Shown: positions 47,801 through 56,133, numbered from the stretch's first letter. The stretch is 64,000 nt of DNA from Holothuria scabra (GCA_037179385.1 CM074195.1:12809887-12873886); one strand, 5' to 3'. Notes: generated from the sequence alone by a model not told the origin. Program-made: numbers and translations.

Positions 47801-50800
47801 AACACCGTTGACATACACTTTTCCGACTTCCCGTTTGCCTATATTTCAGATATTTGAGCGAAACCCACATAGCTTTCCGTTTCTACAGTGTCGGACGTGA
47901 CGTCACATGAAACGGCTGGGAATCACGGGGCACCGTTTCGTTGTATTGACCGCGAGACCGAAGTTCCGCGAGACCGAAGACTCGCGAGACCGAAGGCCCG
48001 CGAGACCGACGGTACCAAAGTACATTTTTCATCGGCGCCAAAGTGCATTTTCTTCATTGGCGACAAAGTCAATTTTTCATCGGCGCCAAAGTACATTTTT
48101 TTTTTTAAAGAACAAGGGCCCAAAAAAAAATATCAAATTAAAAGTTAGGTTTCTTCGTCGATGAAAGAAATGTACTTTGGCGCCGATGTAAAAATGTACT
48201 TTGGTACCGTCGGTCTCGCGGGCCTTCGGTCTCGTGGACCTTCGGTCTCGCGGGCCTTCGGTCTCGCGGGCGGTAACGCGTTTCTATTTCTTTCACGCGA
48301 TGGAATAAGAAGCTAAACCCCCTGACCGTGGAACCGACCGCCACAGCAGTCAAAATGTGGAAAGTGGGAACGGCAAAATGTTTCTTTCCTCATTCAAGGT
48401 CGAAACCTCTTATTGTTCCCATTGTCTTGGGACATATGTAAAAACTTTGTCATAATTCTCCTTACAGTGCACTTAAATATTGCACCAGTGCGTCAAAAGA
48501 CCATTGAATATTCAAAACATTTTCAAAGGGGTGAGTTCTTGGTTTACTCGGTCTGTAACATGTGTCAAAAATTGCCGTATTTTTTCAATACTTGCTAAAA
48601 TATTACACCACATTGCTTGTTAGGCCTACAAAAAAGTTAAAAATTTTCTCAAGGAGCCGGAGACACCTTCTGTTTTTTAGACCTATCACCAGGGTAGCCC
48701 TCTGAAAACTTTCTCCTCCCTCTTTTATAACTATAGGCTTTATAGTTCTCAGGATCACAAGTAATCCAAAAATGACCACGATGCTCCGAAGTGGTATTCT
48801 GTATTTTTAATGGCAGTCAATTCTCATTCCAAACTACTGCATAGACCAATTGGAACAGCTCTTTGATTAACAGCAAAGTAGTTCAAAAAATGCAGAGAAC
48901 TGTAGCTTAAAATACACAGCTTGTATTGTACTGAGTGTTCTGATCACACATTGGGGTGTTTGGTCTTGTGAACTCACACTGAAACACTAAACCCCGTGGC
49001 ACGCCAAATAAGACAAAAAGGAGTGCCAACGGTTTGAGGAAGACGTAATTCCTCCGAGTTCGAGGTGAGTATGCTGTTTAGGCTATGGTGTTTGGTTAAG
49101 TCAAATTTCAACTTAACTTCCGTAAATAGGCGGTCCATTGAGCACCTACCTTTACATGCCGGTGCTGGTTCGCAGTTCGTTATCTGTCCTGTTTGGTTAG
49201 AAGAACGTCGATGTCGGACTTTGAACGAGCTACAGAGATACTGTATCTTGAAGCAGGGCGTCGACCGAAGACTTAAAGGATATGTTAAATTTGTGAAATT
49301 TAGATTTCGGTTTGTGACAAGAGGCTCCCGCTGCTGCATTCTGTCTAACATCTGCAACAACAAAATGGGATAAATTTAAAGTTAAACATCTATGAACCGT
49401 GCATTTTTGCAGGATAATGCACGACCAGGGTAAACGCAAGTGATGAACGAGGGCGCTGCTAGAGTGTTCCCCATCAATAACATAAACCTCTGAGAATGCA
49501 GTTTTCTGTTCTGATTTAACTGTGTAGAGTTATTCAACCTCGTTCATTCATATATAAAACACAACTATATTTCGCTTTAAAAACATGGAGAAGACTAGCC
49601 AAAATTTCGTTTGTAAATAACCGTATAAAAACAGCAAAACCCGAGAAGAATGAAGTTACCCAAGATGAATGCGTAATTTATTCTACCTAAAGATTGTTGT
49701 GGATGACGCACGACCACCTGACCAATAATAGACCAATGGAAATTTGAGGATTTTACCAGGTATGAATGAAAATGATTTACACATATTTATCCGAGAAAGG
49801 CAAAGAAGGGTTAGGCGATTTGTTTTGGAGTTTAGAGAGTATGGGCTTGGATATCAAATATTTATTGGTGTGTACATATAAACCTACGTATTTATCTATT
49901 TTCGAAGAAAGGTGGGAGAGTGCAAGCGTATTCACACGCATATGTACACAACTATACGTACTCATTTATTTGTATAGATATTAGTCAGTAAGACGAGATT
50001 CTACGGCTCAGTTTTCTAACCAATTTATTTAAGTTTGGCGATCTCTTTTTATCAGTTATGACTCTCTTGCTTGTTTTCCCTACTCCCTTGCTCGTGCTGA
50101 GTATTAGGCACTGTAGGTTCGATTTTTGACATTTTCGGTCTCGAACTCCAGGCCTTTCGGTTGTACGCAAGTCGGATGCTCTATCCACTCAGCCGCGTGT
50201 TTGGTCTAACGGTAGAACATCCGCCTTTTACGTGGAAGGCCTGGGTTTGATTCCCAGGTCGAGTCATACCAAAGCCTCTAAAAATGGAACCCGAGTGCCG
50301 TTCTGCGTGATGCTTCGCAGCAATGGAGTAGGGAAAACAAGCCAGTGAGCCACAACTGAAAAAGCCGTGGCCCTTTACTTGAATCAATAGGTTGGAAGCT
50401 GGACCGTAAAACTCTTATCTAACTAACTAACCACTCACCATGTACAGAACTGTTCGTATGTGCATGTATGGTTATTTATTCAGTTAGTCAGTTAGTTAGA
50501 CCAACTTATTGGTTCAAGTCGAGCCGGCCAGTTGTGGCTCACTGGCTTGTTCTCCCAACTCCATTGCTTATGCGGAGCATCAAGCACAACGGCAGTAGGT
50601 TCCTTTTTGAATCTTAGGTATGACTCGACCTGGGAAGCGAACCCGGGCCTTCCGCGTGAGAGGCGGATTCTCTACCGTTAGACCAAACACACTTCATTTA
50701 GAAGTATACATCTAAATTGTGAAGATAACACCCGTTATGTAATGATGCGATAAAATACCTGTTTTATTGGCTGAATCTTTCTTCCGTGTCCCTCCTGGTG

Positions 50801-53800
50801 TTGGCTCATCCACATCTCAACAGCCCATCGATACTTTTTTATCTCGTTGCCTGTGACGTCGCCATGTACGTGATGTACAAGAATATCCACGCTGATGTTG
50901 TGGGATTCTCCCAGGATGACCTCATGAACATCCGATGTCATATTAACAGATTTTATCGTAATTCCTTTTATGGACGTATTGAAAAAGGATAGCATAGAAA
51001 GTAAAAATGAAATAGATGTAAAGAGATTACCCTTTTTGTGCCGAAGATGGGTGATTTTGTCCACTTTGCCGGAAGAAACTAAAAGATATCCCTTTCCCTC
51101 GCACCCCTACACACCATCTCACCAATCCCCCTCCCCTACATACCATCTCATCATGATTTTCACAGGTGAGAGGAATGCGAATCTTCCAAAATTGTGGAGA
51201 TAGTTTGTCTCAGTTAGATGGAATGTTGAACTGTTAAATTGTATGGGACAGAATTCATCCACTTCCTGACATGCCTGAGACAAATGTGGTAAGGTCCTGC
51301 ACACCCTTCCCGGCACCCCCTTTTCTAATCATAATCACGTCCTAATGATAGATAACCGTGGGCACTTCTTAGGCGTACATTATCTTGGTATCACTCACTG
51401 CCAAGGTCCAACATTGCTATCAAAGAAATATTGTGTAAACGAGTATCGTCCTCTAATTCATTTGCAAATTCAGTGGAAGTTCTCGAAGGGGTTTCAGAAA
51501 AGGAGAAATGTTAGAGGCAGAATTCGTGATTGCAATTTTTAATTCTGCTAATTGTCAACAGGATGGAACTTCGTGCAAGTAGAGTGCGGGGGAAGGGACA
51601 AAGGGATTTACTCTTCTGGAAAATGTATTTTTCCAATGTTCTCATTTCTCCATGCAGTAGTCGCATTTCAGTACCAGTCTCTGTATTGTTCACCCTCCCT
51701 ACCAGTGGAGTATGCAGGATTTCGAAGGTGTGTGGGGGGGGGGGGGCACAACCTGTGACTCCCCGACTGGAATGGGGTTTGATTTTTTTTTTTTTTGCTT
51801 TTCTGCACTTCTTGTGCTATCCGAATTTTCGAGGACCTTGATATTTTTACTCCGAAAACCATTTTTCTGCCCCCACGGAAATGTTCAATGTGTCTCTTCA
51901 AACTTTTCCTCTTCCTCGAACCCGTAAATTCCCCGACTGAGTGATCTTCCTACGTCTGACTTCGGAGGTGAGGGAGTGGGTCTGTGCTCCCTGACCCCCC
52001 CCCCCCTTTACACGCGCTACTGTTCCCTACCTCAACATAATCTTAAAAATAATTCATGTCATTTTTTTATTTCTTTGTAGGTGCCTTTCAAAAATACACA
52101 TGTAAATAGCCATCGAAGAGGAGAGGATAACCCGCCATTTCTTTAGGACCATTACGCCAAACTCATCTCTACACCAAAGTGATATTTGAAAGTTGATTCT
52201 TTAGATGGGTTATTCCTGCAAATTTGATGGGTTATTCCGGCAAACTTAGATGGAAGAAAATACTCCCTTCCAATTCTTCATTTTGAAGTAGCCAATGACC
52301 TTCCAAGTAATAAATTACCATGGTAACAAGGCATGCTCTGACTTGAAAAATGATTCCACCGAAACCCTGATCGCCTTCGTAAAAATAGTTCAAGTGTAGC
52401 ACACAATCGCCGTGATGTTCCGGTTCTTGGCCACGTATAACATTAACACCTTATACTAGTCTAAATATTTAAAACTTGGAAAGCTTTAGAAAGATTGATG
52501 CGATAAAGTTCCCCGAAAATGCTTGATAAATGGAAAATTGTTTTGCTTTTCCCAAAAATGCCCCTTCGAAATGTCTCTACGCTATCACCTCTTAAGTGTT
52601 GGTCAACGATAAATTGAGATATTTTTTCCTTGTAAGAGTAAGAATATAATACAGAAACAAGCTCCACAGGCCAGAGCTTTTGATAGGATATGGCAAACAA
52701 ATGTCATAACAGTTAATGGCGACGATTGTGTAACTACTAAGTGGGGTTTCTAGAGGGCAAGGTCATATTTTCGTTTCCACTGCATTCAACGTTTGTTTAA
52801 ATTAAGGAATGTAATTGTTCTATCACTGTCACTCGAGTAGCTGTATGTTACCCACTTTACTGAGTACTTAACCAGGTAAATTAACTGTCCTAAAAGCTCA
52901 CTGCTTTGAAGTGTCAAAATGTATATTAAAGAGCATGAACAAAATTCTAACAGTCCATCTCCCATCTTCATAGGACAATCCTGAGCTGAAATATAAAATG
53001 CTGAAATTTATTCACAAATTGGTCCACTTCGCAATAATTTGTGATCTTTTTGTTTTACAACTCACACTACCTGTTTTGTTTCCCTTTGAAACCAAAAATG
53101 TTTTTGTGACCTTGAACAATTCTTTTTTGCTTGCAAAGCATGTTGAACAGAGAGGGCTTCATTCATTACATCACCCCATAAGAGTAAGAGTGCTATCACA
53201 CCTTGGTTCAAGGTACAGTAACTCTCAGAAAAATAAGGAAATACAGAGATTGTAATTTGAGTAGTACATCAATGACATCACAAATTATTGGCAATGCACT
53301 ATCTAAAGTTGAATAACAACATTTTATGCATCGGCTCAGGAATGTCCTATGAAGACACACATAGTCTTTAATATATATATTTTTTATTTTTTTTACTTGC
53401 GGTACACTCCAGCTAATTGATTCAGCCATCCCAGATTGAAATAGTATATATTGTATCCTGATATCCTTATTTACTTATGGCTCTTTTCAACCATGTGACA
53501 ACAATTAAATAGAAAGAAATCTTAAATTACATCAACAAATCGCCCTTTCTGAAACGTCAGAATGCTATAGTTTGTGTGAAACATTTAAAACGATTCTTCC
53601 AGTATACACTCTGAAAACACTTTATTGATACACAACGTAACTAAAACAACATTTTCGGTCAAACTGTAACCCAATTTGGGTTAATGGCAGTCTGATTTGG
53701 GTCATAATTTGACCCAAACATTTTAGTCAGTTCTTTCCTATTTCATGAATTGCTGTGGAGTTTGGTTTGGCGAACGGCCCTTTGCCAGTAGGCCGCGGAG

Positions 53801-56133
53801 CGGACGAAGTCTTTTCGTTCAGCTCATCGCTCTGAGGGGTCGCAGCCAAAGGGGCCTGCATCCACAGAGGCGCTACGCAGGCTACTTTGCCAGAGGGTCG
53901 CGAGGACTTAAGAAAAAAGTAGAATCAATCAACAACAGTTTTCTTCTCGCTTGTGAAATTTCTAGGGTGAACTGCCTAATGGAATTTGTAATAATCAAGT
54001 TCTATAATAACATATAAAATAATTGGAAGAGAAATGATAAAAAAAAATGTGAGATTTAATTTTGTGTCAGAACACACATGGGCAACTGCTTACTAAAAGT
54101 TGAATAATCAGATAGTGTAATTACTGATCATGTATAACTATGCAGAAAAAAGTTTATACCTATTTCAAGAAAAGTCAGATAAAAATGCTACTCCTGCAAG
54201 AGCAAGTTGCAAAATATTTCCGGTTGGTGTAAAGTCAGTGTGTAAGTCTCACCATGGAAGTACTGTCTCAAAGCTAGTACCTCCGTGGTTTCATAGCGAA
54301 GCAACCTGAAGTATTTACGAGGTACGAAAATGACATTTTATCAAATATTGAAATTATATTCAAAAAGGACTGATAATCTCTTTTAAATGTCAAAGCGATC
54401 TTACAAGCAAATAGCCTGTCTATCCCTGGTTTATAATCCTCTTATACTGACACATGCAGAGAATTCTTTTTAATTATGCATTTCTTAAAAAACTGATGTC
54501 ACGTTCTCTGTGAAATTACTGTGATTTTATTTTCTAAAACGCTATTTTTACTATGCAAATATATGAGACAAAGAATATAGCCTTTGCACCACGGAAACAG
54601 GCGGCGAGACTAAGGATTTGTGCCAGAGAAGGGCGACTGCCATGCAGGGTCGACTTAAATAATGATGTTAAAGACATGAAAAAAGGCGTCGGGAGGCAAT
54701 TTTTGTCCGTCAGGGAGTACGGTCGTCCTCTTGACCATATGGGTTCTCGGCAACTGTCTGGAAATTACCATAACACATGAAAATATTGGGTATTTGTGTT
54801 AGTATATGCCAGCTAACTTGCAATCAATCTCCTTAAATGAGATGAGCTGTCTGTCAGACTCACTTTAAAACATCAGCTTAGTGTCACGAATACTCTCTTG
54901 TTACAAATGGGCCAAGTAGGCTATAATTTTAATCAGACTTTGACAGAGAATATTGACCTTTGGTTCCAGCAGCTCGTTTTACCTTCTGAACTCATTGCTT
55001 ACCAGAAAAAAGAAAACATGACGAGATCTGTCAGGTTAGAATAAACACTTTAATTTTGCGTTCATCAATGTTGAATGAAAATATTTGAATATTTGTCGGG
55101 TAAAAGAATCCACACATATGCAAGACTAGACAGCATCCACTACACTGTAACCAATCACGTTACACCATGGTCAAGGATCTCTTGTTATTTCAAGTCAATG
55201 TAAAAATGTGGTACAGTATTAAAGTTGTGAAAATTGTTAAATACAGACTCCCGCTTTAACTCCGCTTTAAGGTAAACTAACACCCGTAAAAGGGAGGTTC
55301 AGGAATTAAACAGTTTTCTATAAACACTTTTTTTTTGCCCCGGGTTGGTAAACAAGTTTAGATACTAAACACACGTGTCAAATACAAAAAAAAAAAAAAC
55401 ATTTTGCTTTTAATACGCACGTTTATTTGTTAAACATTTAGTGTTTAGTAGCTAAACATGTTTAGAATTTAAATGTGTTCACTCAGTGGGGGCAAAATAA
55501 GTGTTTCATTGTTTAACACGATTTTTTTTAAGTGAATGAGTCACTCTGGGTGAATGAAAGGGTAACTGCCCTAAATTCCGACACCCCTATGTTCCGACAC
55601 CCCAATCTCTTTATTCATCTACGATCGATTTGACGGAACATAGGGGTGTCGGAACAAAGCCTGCTCTGGAACCGAATATAGGGCTGTAACCGAATTCAAC
55701 GACTTAGTCACAAAGATATTCTCGCATGATTTAAAGGGGACATTTATGAATTAGAATTACCTGGTATACTGAATTCGAATGGCGATTTCCGTATTTTCCC
55801 TTTACATGGGAACATGTCATGTCGGGGGTAAGGAAGGGTAGTAGGTCTATACCTAAAGCTGTTAGATTTGCGGTAAAATGTGAAACTAGTTTCATCTTTC
55901 CAAGATGGTTTAAAGGGATGGGGAAGGAAACATGATAACCTAAGTAAGTAGAATTGAAACCATGAAATAAACTGTTATCTATATGCATGATACTTACCCT
56001 CTGGAAGTACAATATCAGCCCTCGTTTTGACAATAAGAAATAAAAAGCAAGCAACAATCGCACACGTGACCTCGTCCAAAAATCTTCCTTTTGTAAATTT
56101 CCCATCCATTTCAATTCTTTCTACATTTAACAT
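32292..56133 (-). CDS. Adhesion G-protein-coupled receptor with duplicated novel ectodomain module, 12 coding exons
   Basis: Coding exons in transcript order are 56133-55998, 50964-50759, 49351-49150, 42947-42489, 41944-41130, 39533-39170, 38222-38017, 37116-36961, 35703-35594, 34479-34211, 33205-33136 and 32856-32292. They total 3558 nt (1185 aa plus stop) with all phases compatible. Order: signal peptide (about 1-40); two Cys-patterned modules (46-181 and 182-334); Ser/Thr/Pro-rich stalk (336-606); GAIN region (about 590-800); GPS with CVWWDF (805-810), GCHI and CNCDHLTNFAVLM (836-848); seven transmembrane helices (about 857-1110); cytoplasmic tail. Family knowledge: the GPS self-cleaves between HL and T inside the GAIN domain, leaving TNFAVLM as tethered agonist; all residues needed are present. 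Conserved TM3 Cys, ECL2 Cys (NRDYC) and TM6 WVLGFF are seen. The ectodomain resembles no adhesion GPCR subfamily I know, so no symbol is given. The first two introns are large. Confidence 0.88.
33136..33205 (-). CDS. aGPCR exon 11 (TM4 end and ECL2)
   Basis: A 70-nt exon (acceptor CCTGTAG, donor GTGAGT) too short for an ORF scan. It reads APLCVVAVSYFLC and KELYSNRD and joins to Tyr-Cys in the last exon, giving the conserved ECL2 cysteine that pairs with TM3. Confidence 0.9.
33762..34071. mobile_element. MITE family D copy in aGPCR intron
   Basis: Shares with 36088-36374 the blocks TTCATGGAATTCAGCA, TAAACTTAGACT, CCCATATTCTATGTA, CCAACCTTTACGAGGC and TTAAATTATCG in the same order, and more distantly matches 454-810. 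The terminal repeats are eroded. Confidence 0.65.
34211..34479 (-). CDS. aGPCR exon 10 (TM2, TM3, start of TM4)
   Basis: Encodes KLMPATAQMVLIQWIFALL (TM2), AIICSLVSAALHYF with the conserved TM3 Cys, CWTSVEAVHMYIVLVQV (a TM3 end of the W-x-x-x-E-A-x-H type), and FIPWSSVYAWG at the start of TM4. Acceptor CCTCCATTAG, donor GTGAGT. Confidence 0.95.
35594..35703 (-). CDS. aGPCR exon 9 (TM1)
   Basis: Phase 0 to phase 2. SPDYGCKAFELDLISKVGC leads into ALSIVALFLALLTYV, a typical adhesion GPCR TM1 with the I-S-x-V-G-C entry motif. It follows the GPS directly, so the tethered agonist is continuous with the helix bundle. Confidence 0.93.
36088..36374. mobile_element. MITE family D copy in aGPCR intron
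   Basis: Direct-orientation relative of 33762-34071, clearly the closest pair in the window, so the two may share a recent duplication or subfamily. Confidence 0.65.
36961..37116 (-). CDS. aGPCR exon 8 (GPS motif)
   Basis: 156 nt, phase 0 to phase 0, donor GTGGGT. It encodes the full GPS: CVWWDF, GGYGGWSTEGC, then CNCDHLTNFAVLM. The four Cys, two Trp and the HLT cleavage triad are intact, with Asp where Asn is commoner in CNHLT. Self-cleavage is therefore predicted. Confidence 0.95.
37620..37890. repeat. Imperfect trinucleotide-rich microsatellite (CAA/ACG type)
   Basis: Units AACAAC, GACAACGA and ACGATGACA interleave for about 270 bp in the intron between aGPCR exons 7 and 8. The minus-strand frame 37921-37727, with Leu/Cys/Arg runs, is an artefact of this repeat. 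Confidence 0.85.
38017..38222 (-). CDS. aGPCR exon 7 (GAIN beta-sandwich)
   Basis: Phase 1 to phase 0, donor GTATAT. It encodes IQSVRVNFVVYRDSRLFDG, matching the common R-V-x-F-V-V-Y strand of GAIN domains, then two cysteines (KCFICSR) and a run of strands ending AFNASQ. Confidence 0.85.
39170..39533 (-). CDS. aGPCR exon 6 (GAIN subdomain A/B)
   Basis: Phase 0 to phase 1. It begins VAKKVVLHTNDFMTAH and continues with SRISELLNDVVDNI, a helical pattern typical of GAIN subdomain A, then strand-like segments (ESFYFNSHDVKVS and AGFYIPGTAL) expected of the GAIN beta-sandwich. Confidence 0.85.
40141..40256. repeat. Short palindromic tandem repeat
   Basis: The motif AAGTGGAAT..ATTTCACTT recurs about five times with a period near 22-24 bp, so each unit is itself partly self-complementary. 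Confidence 0.6.
41130..41944 (-). CDS. aGPCR exon 5 (Ser/Thr-rich stalk)
   Basis: 815 nt encoding residues 336-606 (phase 1 to phase 0), rich in Ser, Thr, Pro, Gln and Asn and lacking cysteine, as in mucin-like stalks of adhesion GPCRs. It contains a tandem repeat of about 70 residues. The last 60 residues change character (LQELLERLAEVTRPRDEIS, then VILIMQKISVI) and are helical, likely the start of GAIN subdomain A. The donor is GTAGGA, a weaker site, supported by phase and by continuity into exon 6. Confidence 0.83.
42489..42947 (-). CDS. aGPCR exon 4 (module 2, complete in one exon)
   Basis: Phase 1 to phase 1. It encodes residues 183-334: GIVVHNVSFDYQPESGSY at the start, CWQMNYVC at 289-296, CQPGPFC at 321-327 and IKG at the junction. 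It carries the whole unit that exons 2 and 3 share between them, without the middle intron. Sequons NITA, NYSL and NLSC are visible. Confidence 0.87.
43683..43986 (+). mobile_element. MITE family A copy in aGPCR intron 3
   Basis: CTTAAAGGCACAATTCTCTC at the left and GGATTGGCCCTTTAA at the right. The full internal landmark series is present. Confidence 0.8.
43987..45385. other. aGPCR intron 3, no confirmed exon
   Basis: Contains a SINE body fragment (44038-44098) and a conspicuous minus-strand GTAAGT donor at 44674 preceded by an open stretch (IAFRIVIYSTDGSRLLVQ). That stretch ends in phase 0, while the flanking exons require phase 1, so it does not fit the receptor transcript. Confidence 0.45.
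45386..45706. mobile_element. MITE family D copy in aGPCR intron 3
   Basis: Begins TTGAGTTGGTTTGTG and carries ATTGTGACCAGACACTTTTT and ..TTATCAACTTT near its end, in the order seen in 454-810. Confidence 0.6.
46105..46372 (+). mobile_element. MITE family A, diverged copy
   Basis: CCCTTTAAACTCCTCAGACA at the left, then ATCAAAACACTCTCAGT, GCTGAGCCAATTGAGAATT and GTAGTTCGGAGTCAGAG. A short fragment of the same family lies at 45712-45778. Confidence 0.65.
46433..46935. mobile_element. Foldback element related to element C
   Basis: Inverted arms share AAATTTCAATCCAAATC with GGATTTCAATGCAAATTT reversed, and TCTCGAGATATGAG with CTCATATCTTGACA. The spacer is about 250 bp. No frame. Confidence 0.6.
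46957..47425 (-). mobile_element. LINE ORF2 C-terminal fragment, interrupted by a hAT MITE
   Basis: The minus strand encodes CDCVITVSHIFLDC, followed by IRQKYY and LDFLKEEWI, the Cys/His end domain and terminus of Jockey/I-type LINE proteins. The insertion 47155-47346 splits it. On the far side the same frame (KTCTKSHAYLLHGDKRPYC) resumes exactly when the insertion and one TSD copy are removed. A stop lies just upstream, so the fragment is dead. Confidence 0.75.
47155..47346. mobile_element. 192-bp hAT MITE with perfect 8-bp TSD
   Basis: Starts CAGTGGCGTAGCCACGG and ends TCTACGCGCCTT, flanked by CAGTAAGG at 47147-47154 and 47347-47354. Confidence 0.88.
47704..47765. repeat. 31-bp tandem duplication, 2 identical copies
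   Basis: CGTATACATCTCAACGGAAA and the rest of the unit occur at 47704 and 47735 without a difference. Confidence 0.92.
47949..48290. mobile_element. Foldback element built of 16-bp tandem repeats
   Basis: The left arm has four GCGAGACCGAAG-type units exactly 16 bp apart (47952, 47968, 47984, 48000), then about three GGCGCCAAAGT.CATTTTTC units. The right arm holds the same two tiers in inverted order. The spacer is about 80 bp and AT-rich. Frames on both strands (repeating R-E-T/R-D-R) are repeat artefacts. Confidence 0.85.
48768..48990 (-). mobile_element. MITE family A fragment
   Basis: CAATTGGAACAGCTCTTTGA, ATGCAGAGAACTGTAG and GAGTGTTCTGATCACA in the reverse family order. It ends about 160 bp below aGPCR exon 3. 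Confidence 0.6.
49150..49351 (-). CDS. aGPCR exon 3 (module 1, C-terminal half)
   Basis: Phase 0 to phase 1, acceptor TTGTTGTTGCAG, donor GTAGGT. It encodes NRNLNFTNLTY, then CFKIQYLC (Cys 147 and 154) and CEPAPAC (Cys 174 and 180). The same two motifs recur with identical spacing in exon 4 as CWQMNYVC and CQPGPFC. Confidence 0.82.
49980..50200 (-). mobile_element. tRNA-derived SINE in aGPCR intron 2
   Basis: The minus-strand head is GCTGAGTGGATAGAGCATC with a B-box GGAGTTCGAGACC. The body runs to a TCTACGGCTCAGTTTTCT tail region. It abuts the next SINE head to head. Confidence 0.7.
50201..50432 (+). mobile_element. tRNA-Glu-like SINE, plus-strand member of an inverted pair
   Basis: The head TGGTCTAACGGTAGAACATC holds a good A-box, and GGTTTGATTCC is the B-box. 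The anticodon-arm sequence TCCGC-CTTTTAC-GTGGA folds. The body ends in ..GTAAAACTCTTATCTAAC with TAAC repeats. Confidence 0.8.
50478..50696 (-). mobile_element. tRNA-Glu-derived SINE, minus-strand member of an inverted pair
   Basis: On the minus strand TGGTCTAACGGTAGAGAATC, then the anticodon arm TCCGC-CTCTCAC-GCGGA with a perfect 5-bp stem and CTC (Glu) anticodon, then B-box GGGTTCGCTTCCC. The body and GTTAGTTAG tail mirror the copy at 50201-50432. Confidence 0.82.
50759..50964 (-). CDS. aGPCR exon 2 (module 1, N-terminal half)
   Basis: Phase 1 to phase 0. It begins GITIKSVNMTSD and ends KIQPIKQ. It aligns with the opening of exon 4 (GIVVHNVSFDY .. LKRNVLRPRQ): same Gly-Ile-hydrophobic start, same spaced hydrophobic strands and an aromatic W/Y-rich centre. 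Sequons NMTS and NISV are present. Confidence 0.8.
51703..52022. mobile_element. hAT-like MITE, 320 bp, in aGPCR intron 1
   Basis: The first bases CAGTGGAGTATGCAGGAT and the complement of the last (CAGTAGCGCGTGTAAAGG) are a degraded version of the CAGTGGCGTAGCC end. The flanking 8-mers are CTCCCTAC and TTCCCTAC (7 of 8). Confidence 0.7.
52905..53415. mobile_element. Element B copy in aGPCR intron 1
   Basis: AAGAGCATGAACAAAATTC, CTCCCATCTTCATAGGACAA, TGACCTTGAACAAT and the closing CTTGCGGTACACTCC match the family in order. Confidence 0.75.
53640..53730. repeat. ACCCAA palindromic repeat
   Basis: AACCCAATTTGGGTT and TTTGGGTCATAATTTGACCC are two nested near-palindromes in about 60 bp, a short MITE-like core. 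Confidence 0.5.
53779..53893 (-). repeat. GC-rich dispersed repeat (inverted copy of 3237-3352)
   Basis: Reverse-complement match to 3237-3352 over about 100 bp, with one shared end at AGCCTGCGTAGCGCCTC. Confidence 0.6.
53894..55329. other. aGPCR intron 1, unassigned
   Basis: AT-rich with no repeat family recognised. The frame 54553-54780 (75 codons) lacks any supporting signal. Confidence 0.45.
55330..55520. mobile_element. Short MITE with nested inverted ends
   Basis: Outer arms AAACACTTTTTTTTTGCCCC and GGGGGCAAAATAAGTGTTT are complementary. Inner arms AAGTTTAGATACTAAACAC and GTGTTTAGTAGCTAAACATG also pair. Confidence 0.65.
55576..55654. repeat. Perfect 21-bp inverted repeat with 37-nt loop
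   Basis: The left arm starts TTCCGACACCCCTATG and the right arm is its exact complement ending 55654. It lies 344 bp from aGPCR exon 1, inside intron 1. Confidence 0.8.
55998..56133 (-). CDS. aGPCR exon 1 (signal peptide)
   Basis: The frame opens at ATG 56133, directly after an in-frame TAG, with a second in-frame ATG at 56109. It encodes a hydrophobic segment CAIVACFLFLIV followed by KTRA, a plausible signal-peptidase site, then DIVLPE. The donor GTAAGT follows a phase 1 base, which fits the acceptor at 50964. Either ATG gives a workable signal peptide. Confidence 0.75.

Noticed and set aside
47888..48353. Overlapping frames with repeated R-E-T/R-D-R peptides on both strands
   Set aside because: Translations of the 16-bp tandem repeats in the foldback element.
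50201..50280. Functional tRNA gene
   Set aside because: A- and B-boxes and an anticodon arm are present, but there is no closed acceptor stem and the SINE body follows directly; the same head occurs in an inverted copy.
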